NCBI RefSeq assembly: GCF_037963765.1
Contig: NZ_CP150166.1
Span: 718,001-782,000 of the forward strand
DNA length: 64,000 nt
Reading direction: 5' to 3'
Source of the DNA: Sporosarcina sp. FSL W8-0480
Lineage (GTDB): Bacteria > Bacillota > Bacilli > Bacillales_A > Planococcaceae
In this document: piece after piece, positions 58,472 through 64,000 of the stretch
How positions within the stretch are numbered: the stretch's first letter is position 1
Layout: each line of letters opens with the position of its first letter
The notes under the pieces: generated by a model
Seen by the model: only the letters and a program-made list of their open reading frames with translations
Databases searched by the model: none
Told to the model about the DNA's origin: nothing
Program-made: the position numbers and the translations under genes

Positions 58472-58891
58472 ATGGAGACGCGAATTGAACATGTTGAACA
58501 ATTCACTGTAAAAGGATATGAAATGCACGGGCCGGTTACTCATATTCCGAAGCTATGGGATGAATTGAACAGGGTTATTCAGGAAAAGGGTGCTTCGCCT
58601 GAAGAGTCCTTTGGAATTACGTTAGGTATGGATAACGGAAACTTCCACTACTTGGCGGGGATTAGATCCGATTTTGCGGAAGGGTTTTCGGATACGAAGG
58701 AATTTTTGATTCCATCCGGTAAATTTATTGTTGCAAAGGTCGAAGGTGGAGTGGAAGATATACCTGCTGTATTTAATGCGTTGCTGCGTAATCCAGATGT
58801 AAAATTTAGACATAGTTATGGGTTTGAACGATATATCCATCCTGTGGGAACAGAAGGGTACGAGATAGAAGTTTGGGTGGCGATTGAGTAA
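58472..58891 (+). CDS. GyrI-like/AraC effector-binding domain protein 2
   Basis: A second 139-residue effector-binding domain, clearly a tandem duplicate of the upstream gene: METRIE start, TVKGYEMHGPVTHIPKLWDEL, HYLAGIRSDFAEGFSDTKEF, FERYIHPVGTEGYEIEVWVAIE. About half of the residues are identical by eye. AAGGGGATAGAACTG precedes the ATG. Divergence between copies lies mainly in the ligand-facing middle. Confidence 0.87.
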   Translation: METRIEHVEQFTVKGYEMHGPVTHIPKLWDELNRVIQEKGASPEESFGITLGMDNGNFHYLAGIRSDFAEGFSDTKEFLIPSGKFIVAKVEGGVEDIPAVFNALLRNPDVKFRHSYGFERYIHPVGTEGYEIEVWVAIE

Positions 58892-58893
58892 GT

Positions 58894-58926
58894 AGATCTG
58901 GCTGCTTTTAGCCGGGTCTTTTTTTA
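58894..58926 (+). terminator. Terminator after the GyrI-like pair
   Basis: AGATCTGGCT (58894-58903) pairs with AGCCGGGTCT (58910-58919) with two G-T pairs, followed by seven T. Confidence 0.82.
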
Positions 58927-59014
58927 TTTGGTCCCCAAATCTGAATCCAAATGGTTTCCGTAACGTAGAAATGAATATAGGTGGTTTTGTATGGATTAAT
59001 TTGGGGGTGAATAC

Positions 59015-59206
59015 ATGTGGGTTGTGATATTTCCAATAGTCATCATATTGCTTTTATTGAATGTGGTTTATTGTCTAATTAAGATTAGCAATCAACTAAA
59101 ACTAATTTCGGATCATTTCAATGTGAAAGAAAAAGAAGCGGTAATCGTTACAATTAGTGACGAAGAAATTGAAAAAGAATTAGAAGACGAGTTTTTGATG
59201 AAGTAA
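59015..59206 (+). CDS. Small membrane protein of unknown function
   Basis: 63 residues: one N-terminal transmembrane helix (VVIFPIVIILLLLNVVYCLI) and an acidic cytoplasmic tail (EEIEKELEDEFLMK). GGGGGTGAATAC precedes ATG 59015. No recognised family. It lies 26 bases upstream of another membrane-anchored protein gene and is probably co-transcribed with it. Confidence 0.7.
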   Translation: MWVVIFPIVIILLLLNVVYCLIKISNQLKLISDHFNVKEKEAVIVTISDEEIEKELEDEFLMK

Positions 59207-59232
59207 AAGCAGCATGTGACAGGGGTGGCAGC

Positions 59233-60033
59233 ATGAAAGAAATATACAGGAAGACATCGATTGTCAGTTTCATAGGTGGAACAGGATTGACCCTTTATTG
59301 TATTCTCTATTATTTCATATGGTATGAAGGATTTACCGTAAATGGGGATGTATTGGTTGAATTAGGGATAATTGGAGTGTTTTCACTTGGGGCAGGGGTT
59401 TATTTCAAAAAAGCGTACGAAAAAATGATAGACCAACCTATAGTCAACAGTGAACTAAATATGGAAAACGTTGAGGAACTAATTCTTAAGCGAGTGCCAT
59501 CCCTGCTTCCCAAGTTGTACAATGTCGATCATAATGGACAACCGCTGTTTCAAATAAAACCTACAAAAGGACAGTTTCGTAATGGTCTGCTTCTATTCCA
59601 ATCATTTGAAAAAGGGATGTTTTTTCCGGTGAACTATGACATTGCAGCGTTGGACGGCAGTATCATGGCGACCTTTCAACTCAAAAACAATGTAAAACAA
59701 TTTACATTAACATTAAAGAAGACCGATGGCACGGTCATAGGGCGATACATCCAGCAACTATCCAAATCAGCAATGAAAAACAGGGGAACACTTTATCATG
59801 CAGATGGCTCAGTTTGGCGGCAACTTGAAGCGAAAAACATGGCTGGCGATATCGATGTGATAGATGAGGAAGGTAGTCGAGCAGCTTCCTATCGCTTTGG
59901 ATTGTTTCCTTACGCAACACTTCCTGCATTCCAAAGTACTGCCCACCATGAACATGTTCGTTTTGGGACACAGATCTCAAACGTAGAAAAGCTTGCTTAC
60001 ACCATGATTTTCTTTTTTTGGTTGGAAGGGTAA
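59233..60033 (+). CDS. Membrane protein with a C-terminal beta-rich domain, unknown
   Basis: 266 residues. Two transmembrane helices (SFIGGTGLTLYCILYYFIW; LVELGIIGVFSLGAGVYF) precede a soluble part rich in repeated beta hairpins (DIAALDGSIMATFQLKNN, LTLKKTDGTVIGRYIQQL, LYHADGSVWRQLEAKNM). The D-G-turn pattern is reminiscent of tubby/LURP-one-like barrels, but I cannot establish this. GACAGGGGTGGCAGC precedes ATG 59233. No function assigned. Confidence 0.75.
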   Translation: MKEIYRKTSIVSFIGGTGLTLYCILYYFIWYEGFTVNGDVLVELGIIGVFSLGAGVYFKKAYEKMIDQPIVNSELNMENVEELILKRVPSLLPKLYNVDHNGQPLFQIKPTKGQFRNGLLLFQSFEKGMFFPVNYDIAALDGSIMATFQLKNNVKQFTLTLKKTDGTVIGRYIQQLSKSAMKNRGTLYHADGSVWRQLEAKNMAGDIDVIDEEGSRAASYRFGLFPYATLPAFQSTAHHEHVRFGTQISNVEKLAYTMIFFFWLEG

Positions 60034-60040
60034 GGGAAAT

Positions 60041-60066
60041 AAAAAACCACCAAGTTATGGTGGAGG
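60041..60066 (-). terminator. Terminator after the WecA/TagO-like gene
   Basis: On the minus strand CCACCA...TGGTGG (60058-60063 with 60047-60052) is followed by TTTTTTATTT. Confidence 0.85.
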
Positions 60067-60074
60067 AAAGTCTA

Positions 60075-61049
60075 TTAACTCTGTATAAGCAGCAAGATAA
60101 TCGAAGACAGAGATAGACATGCACTTGCTAAAAATAAAAACGCCAATACTTGCTTTGGATTCAGTCCGGCACGCAACAGACGATAGTGGATTTGGCTAGC
60201 GTCTGCTTGATAGATCGACTTGCCTTGCACATAACGTCTAACTATGACAAATAGGTTATCGAAGATTGGCACACCCAAAGCCAAAATAGGAATAAACAAT
60301 GATAGAACGGTAGCCTGTTTAAAGGCACCATCCAAGGCGATGACTGCAAGGATGAACCCAAGAAAACTGGCACCTGCATCTCCCATAAATACCTTTGCGG
60401 GCGGTTTATTAAAGCGTAAATAGGCAGCGGTGATACCGACTAAAACAATGGCCATCATGGCGGAATTCGACTGACCTTTCGTTAAAGCGACAATAAAAAG
60501 GGTAACAGCAGATATCGCGACAAGCCCTCCTGCAAGTCCATCCATACCATCGGAGAAATTAATGACGGTCGTCACTCCGAATATCCAAAGAATCGTTAAT
60601 ATAAACTGAAGTATAAACGGCAGAGATACATATTCACCCGAGAGTGGGTTTACGAAACCGTTAAATGTGATACCTGAAGCAAAAACTAAAATTGCGGCAG
60701 ATACTTGCACAATGAATTTGGGAAGTGCCGGAAAATCCTTTCCTTTCGTTTTGAACCAATCATCAATCGTTCCAATGGTTAATAACAATACCCCTCCTCC
60801 AAAAAGTGCACCGGTTTCCCAAGTTATCTCTTTAGTGAAAAGCAGATAAACAAGAAAGAAACCAATAAAAAGGGCATAGCTTGCTGTCAGCGGAATCGGT
60901 TCACGGTGTAATTTACGTTCGACATTTTCCTGTGGCTTGTCCACAAAGTCAAGATGGAAAGCAAGCTTTCGCAATGGGGGAATTAAACCATATACAACTA
61001 AAAACGATGCCAAAAATGCCAATATGTAAAAGATCTTTCTCACCACCAT
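60075..61049 (-). CDS. WecA/TagO/MraY family undecaprenyl-phosphate glycosylphosphotransferase
   Basis: A 324-residue polytopic enzyme (about ten helices) that transfers a sugar-1-phosphate, usually GlcNAc-1-phosphate, to undecaprenyl phosphate, the first step of teichoic acid or other surface polymer synthesis. IGTIDDWFKTKG, the catalytic NFSDGMDGLAGG and VFMGDAGASFLGF are intact. The final motif, usually HLHHRLL, reads QIHYRLL, losing one histidine. The start ATG 61049 lies only about 18 nt after the -10, with no clear ribosome-binding site; GTGs two and three codons in are alternatives. Confidence 0.9.
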   Translation of the reverse strand: MVVRKIFYILAFLASFLVVYGLIPPLRKLAFHLDFVDKPQENVERKLHREPIPLTASYALFIGFFLVYLLFTKEITWETGALFGGGVLLLTIGTIDDWFKTKGKDFPALPKFIVQVSAAILVFASGITFNGFVNPLSGEYVSLPFILQFILTILWIFGVTTVINFSDGMDGLAGGLVAISAVTLFIVALTKGQSNSAMMAIVLVGITAAYLRFNKPPAKVFMGDAGASFLGFILAVIALDGAFKQATVLSLFIPILALGVPIFDNLFVIVRRYVQGKSIYQADASQIHYRLLRAGLNPKQVLAFLFLASACLSLSSIILLLIQS

Positions 61050-61066
61050 ATTAATAGTTGTCTATT

Positions 61067-61095
61067 ATTATACGGAATTTTACTAATATTGTCGA
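61067..61095 (-). promoter_or_regulatory. Promoter of the WecA/TagO-like gene
   Basis: On the minus strand TCGACA (61090-61095) and TATAAT (61067-61072) are 17 bp apart, pointing away from the merR-type promoter on the other strand. Confidence 0.75.
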
Positions 61096-61155
61096 TATAT
61101 GTCTATGTATATATATGGACGTATTACTGTAAGTAAAGTTTCCTCACAATTATAA

Positions 61156-61186
61156 TTGACTCTCACGTTACGTCATGCTTTATAGT
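61156..61186 (+). promoter_or_regulatory. MerR-type promoter with 19-bp spacer and operator
   Basis: TTGACT (61156-61161) and TATAGT (61181-61186) are separated by 19 bp, the over-long spacing characteristic of MerR-activated promoters. The spacer carries CTCACGTTACGTCATG, a dyad like the operators of TipA/Mta regulators. It lies 24 bp before the regulator gene, which implies autoactivation. Confidence 0.82.
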
Positions 61187-61210
61187 CAGTAGTGAAGGGA
61201 GGCGGGAACT

Positions 61211-61933
61211 ATGAAAGTTAAGGAAGTGGCTGATTTGACCGGTGTGAGTGTGCGCACGCTCCACCATTATGATGAAATCGGTTTGCTTGTCCCGGACAAC
61301 GTTACAGAGGCGGGATATCGGGTTTATTCGGATGAAAACTTGACTACCCTCCAACAAATCTTATTCTTTCGTGAAGTGGGCTTCCCTTTGAAGAAAATAA
61401 AGGAACTACTTAAAAGTCCGTCATTCAATCGGTTGGAGGCATTCGAGCTGCAACGTGAAATGCTGCTTGCAAAGCGTCAACAATTGGAAGTGATGATTGC
61501 GACAATCGACAAAACGCTACAAGCGGAGAAAGGAGAAATGATAATGACGAACGAAGAGAAATTTAAAGGGTTTGACTTTAGTTCAAATCCATATGAGCAG
61601 GAAGCGCGGGATCGATGGGGAGATGAAGCGGTTGACAAGGCGAACAAAAATGTTTCCTATTTCGGTGAGAAAGAACAGCAGGAGATGAACCGAATTTACT
61701 CCAATTTGGCGGCACTGCGTGGTACAGATCCAGCTTCAGCAGAGGCGCAGGCAGCAATTGCAGATTGGTACACATTTTTAAATAAAATCGCTCACTACTC
61801 ATTGGAGGCATTTGCCGGATTAGGTGAAATGTATGTCGCAGATGAGCGATTCATGAAGAATATTGACCAATTCGGGGAAGGTTTGGCTGTATTCATGCGA
61901 GACGCTATGAAAGTCTATGCGGAAAAAAATTGA
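61211..61933 (+). CDS. MerR family regulator with TipAS antibiotic-recognition domain
   Basis: 240 residues. The N-terminal winged helix ([39 protein letters not shown]) is followed by a coiled-coil dimerisation helix (about 80-110) and a TipAS-type helical domain ([40 protein letters not shown]). TipAL and Bacillus Mta are the closest known types; they sense thiopeptides or multiple drugs and activate efflux genes. GGGAGGCGGG precedes the ATG. An internal ATG near 61541 could give the TipAS domain alone, as in tipA. Confidence 0.92.
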   Translation: MKVKEVADLTGVSVRTLHHYDEIGLLVPDNVTEAGYRVYSDENLTTLQQILFFREVGFPLKKIKELLKSPSFNRLEAFELQREMLLAKRQQLEVMIATIDKTLQAEKGEMIMTNEEKFKGFDFSSNPYEQEARDRWGDEAVDKANKNVSYFGEKEQQEMNRIYSNLAALRGTDPASAEAQAAIADWYTFLNKIAHYSLEAFAGLGEMYVADERFMKNIDQFGEGLAVFMRDAMKVYAEKN

Positions 61934-61943
61934 CTGATATAAA

Positions 61944-61982
61944 TGCCGTAGGAAGCTATTCTTACGGCGTTTTTATTTTTTT
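61944..61982 (+). terminator. Terminator after the MerR-type gene
   Basis: GCCGTA (61945-61950) pairs with TACGGC (61963-61968), followed by a T-rich run. The stretch 61983-62264 holds no gene; it contains the SigW-type promoter and its leader. Confidence 0.8.
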
Positions 61983-62096
61983 AAAAAAACAAGAGATTGT
62001 TTCCACGATAAGTAGTATAATAGGGAAACCACTAACAGGTCAGCAGTCAATTATCTCACATCATTTGCGTTTAAGGATTGAAAATCTTTAGTGTTA

Positions 62097-62123
62097 TGAA
62101 ACTCCAAGTGGGGTTCAAACGTA
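62097..62123 (+). promoter_or_regulatory. SigW-type promoter upstream of the NlpC/P60-like gene
   Basis: TGAAAC (62097-62102) and CGTA (62120-62123, within CGTATAAT) are separated by 17 bp, the same spacing as in front of sigW. A leader of about 140 nt follows. Transcription by SigW (or a related ECF sigma) is inference from the consensus. Confidence 0.75.
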
Positions 62124-62264
62124 TAATAGATATAGATAAGCATAACTGTCCGCCAAGCATCATGCCTACAACTTAAGTCTTAGAATGTTTCCTCCTGCAG
62201 ACGGTTTAGCTTCCGGAAAAAATTGTACATACTTGTAGACAGAGATGAGTTAGGGGTTGGGGAG

Positions 62265-62861
62265 ATGGAAAAAACAATTTATATTGTACTTACTGACACC
62301 GGCACGTTACTGTCAAAGGCGATCGGAATGTATACGAGGAAAGATTTAAATCATGCCTCAATCGCTTTTGATGAGGAACTGACGGAAATATATAGCTTCG
62401 GACGGAAACAGCAATACAATCCATTTATCGGTGGATTTGTACGAGAAAATGTAGCGGAGGGCATTTTTCAAGATGCCGATTGCGCTGTGTATCGGTGTGA
62501 AGTTTCTGATGAAGCATACTCACGAATTCGCGAGAAAATACTTCAATTCGAATTGAACCAAAGCATATATAAATATAATTTTATAGGGTTGTTCGGCGTT
62601 GCTTTGAATAAAGAGATACGTCGTGAACGAGCATTTTTCTGTTCGCAATTCGTAGCGACAGTTATGCAGGAAAGTGAAATGCATCGTCTTTTGACAACGC
62701 CTTGCCTAACAATGCCACATCATTTGACATGCATACCTCATTTGGAGTTAGTTTACGAAGGTGCCCTTCAAACTTATTTAGAACAAGTTAGAGAGCCTCA
62801 AGCGGAACGACCAATACGCATGGGACTTATAAAAAGTTTGGCGTTTAGACTACTTGCTTAA
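62265..62861 (+). CDS. NlpC/P60-superfamily (YiiX/DUF830-like) protein
   Basis: 198 residues. LNHASIAFDEELTEIYSFG supplies the histidine segment and AFFCSQFVATVMQES the cysteine segment, in the His-before-Cys order of circularly permuted NlpC/P60-like hydrolases. They cut amide or ester bonds in cell wall peptides or lipids. No signal peptide is seen, so it is probably cytoplasmic. ATG 62265 follows GGGGTTGGGGAG. A SigW-type promoter upstream links it to envelope stress. Confidence 0.8.
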   Translation: MEKTIYIVLTDTGTLLSKAIGMYTRKDLNHASIAFDEELTEIYSFGRKQQYNPFIGGFVRENVAEGIFQDADCAVYRCEVSDEAYSRIREKILQFELNQSIYKYNFIGLFGVALNKEIRRERAFFCSQFVATVMQESEMHRLLTTPCLTMPHHLTCIPHLELVYEGALQTYLEQVREPQAERPIRMGLIKSLAFRLLA

Positions 62862-62863
62862 TG

Positions 62864-62893
62864 AAAGCTTTTCCATTACGGGAAGCTTTTTTT
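62864..62893 (+). terminator. Terminator after the NlpC/P60-like gene
   Basis: AAAGCTTTTCC (62864-62874) pairs with GGGAAGCTTT (62880-62889, one G-T pair), followed by T. Confidence 0.88.
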
Positions 62894-62939
62894 AGGTTTT
62901 AATGCGATAATGAAAAAAAGACGAATAAAGGATGACACG

Positions 62940-64000
62940 ATGACGAAAACAATAGATGTACAAGTAAATGCACAAAGTATAGCGGCGTTTAAGAAGGGAT
63001 ATCCACTTATATTAAAGGATGCTGTGGTGAATCCGGAAGTGCTGAAAGAGGAAGGCACGCTCATCCGCTTAATCGATAAATACCGTAAGTTTGTCGCGAA
63101 AGGCTATTATGGCAATCAAAACAAAGGTATCGGATGGGTATTGACGAGGGATGACAATGAGGAGATTGACTTTGAATTTTTCGAATCAAGGATCTCAGGA
63201 GCCCTTTCACGCCGAGAGTCTTTTTTCGAAGATAGCGAGACGACCGCATTCCGTGTCTTCAATGGTGAAGGCGATGGGATCGGCGGATTGACAATCGATT
63301 ATTTTGACGGCTTTTACATGGTCAGCTGGTATAGTGAAGGCATCTACTCGATGAAGCATCACGTTTATGGAGTTTTGGACAAACTTGTGGACTACAAGGC
63401 AATCTATGAGAAAAAGCGATTCGATACGAAAGGCCAATACATCGAGCAGGATGATTTCGTGAAGGGTACGCCTGGAGATTTCCCAATCATTGTAAAAGAA
63501 AATGGCATGAACTTTGCTGTTGATTTGAATGATGGGGCTATGACGGGCATTTTCCTCGATCAGCGAGATGTGAGGAAAGCGTTGCGCGACAAATATTCAG
63601 ACGGCAAGCATGTGCTGAATACATTTTCGTATACAGGTGCGTTTTCGGTTGCTGCAGCTCTCGGTGGTGCACGTGAGACGACGAGCGTCGATTTGGCAAA
63701 GCGCAGTTTGCCGAAGACAATTGAGCAGTTCAGCGTGAATGGCATTGATTATGAAGCGCAAAACATTAAAGTGATGGACGTGTTTGATTATTTCCGTTAC
63801 GCGAAACGCCACGAGCTGAAATTTGACGTCGTCGTTCTCGACCCGCCAAGTTTTGCACGTTCGAAGAAATATACATTCAGCACAGCAAAGGATTATCCGG
63901 CGCTGCTTGAAGATGCTATTGCTATTACGGAAAAGAACGGCATCATCGTTGCTTCAACGAATAACGCAAGCTTCAGCATGAAGAAGTTCAAGTCGTTTAT
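62940..64000 (+). CDS. Class I SAM-dependent rRNA methyltransferase, RlmI/YwbD-like (partial)
   Basis: About 353 codons are inside the window; the frame is open to the edge, so the last part is missing. The N-terminus has a PUA-like domain (AFKKGYPLILKDAVV), a middle RMT-type segment (FFESRISGALSRRESFF; NDGAMTGIFLDQRDVR) and a Rossmann methyltransferase domain with VLNTFSYTGAFSVAAALGGA (SAM loop) and VVLDPPSFARSKK (catalytic DPP motif). RlmI methylates cytosine in 23S rRNA. ATG 62940 lies nine bases after AAAGG; ATG 62931 is an alternative start. Confidence 0.92.
   Translation, partial: MTKTIDVQVNAQSIAAFKKGYPLILKDAVVNPEVLKEEGTLIRLIDKYRKFVAKGYYGNQNKGIGWVLTRDDNEEIDFEFFESRISGALSRRESFFEDSETTAFRVFNGEGDGIGGLTIDYFDGFYMVSWYSEGIYSMKHHVYGVLDKLVDYKAIYEKKRFDTKGQYIEQDDFVKGTPGDFPIIVKENGMNFAVDLNDGAMTGIFLDQRDVRKALRDKYSDGKHVLNTFSYTGAFSVAAALGGARETTSVDLAKRSLPKTIEQFSVNGIDYEAQNIKVMDVFDYFRYAKRHELKFDVVVLDPPSFARSKKYTFSTAKDYPALLEDAIAITEKNGIIVASTNNASFSMKKFKSF

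Overview
The window is chromosomal DNA of a spore-forming Bacillales bacterium, most likely Planococcaceae and Sporosarcina-like. The evidence is Bacillus-type gene order, AAGGAGG ribosome-binding sites throughout, sporulation and germination genes (cwlD, gerD, kbaA, a pdaB relative) and an ECF sigma/anti-sigma pair of the SigW/RsiW type. No phage, insertion sequence or CRISPR array was seen.

Layout. 1-5034: end of rpoC, then rpsL-rpsG-fusA-tuf. 5134-5654: two abutting tandem-repeat arrays. 5835-20296: the S10-spc-alpha super-operon from rpsJ to rplQ, with secY, adk, infA and rpoA. 20300-24823: ecfA1-ecfA2-ecfT-truA and rplM-rpsI. 25064-29925: an AT-richer catabolic cassette (TetR regulator with its operator, NCS1 permease, DUF917 protein, hydantoinase). 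30078-34527: rhodanese, cwlD, salA, gerD, kbaA and a pdaB-like gene. 34709-35372: five tRNA genes. 35702-44000: a GGDEF/EAL protein, arginase, sigW-rsiW, a third repeat array, then cdaA-cdaR-glmM. 44099-48606 (minus strand): a phosphate-uptake locus in which pstB and pstSCA each have their own Pho boxes, plus ytoQ. 48712-64000: accessory and housekeeping genes (amidohydrolase, acetyltransferases, HAD phosphatase, ywbE, membrane-anchored PstS-like protein, nitronate monooxygenase, EamA transporter, nucleotidyltransferase, tandem GyrI-like proteins, WecA/TagO-like transferase, MerR/TipAS regulator, a SigW-controlled NlpC/P60-like protein) and a partial RlmI-type methyltransferase.

How it fits together. 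The first 24 kb is the translation, secretion and RNA polymerase core. Two genes expected in it survive only as eroded relics in their normal places: the L7Ae-like gene between rpoC and rpsL, and map between adk and infA. Cell-envelope control recurs: SigW/RsiW, the c-di-AMP synthase locus linked to glmM, and a SigW-type promoter in front of the NlpC/P60-like gene at 62265.

The most unusual signal is a set of intergenic arrays at 5134-5654, 39868-40327, 48083-48124, 52528-52652 and 52978-53061. Their sequences are unrelated, but all are built from 20-21 bp modules (two DNA helical turns). In each module about ten bases are conserved and the rest either alternates between two versions or varies. 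Most lie between a terminator and the next promoter.
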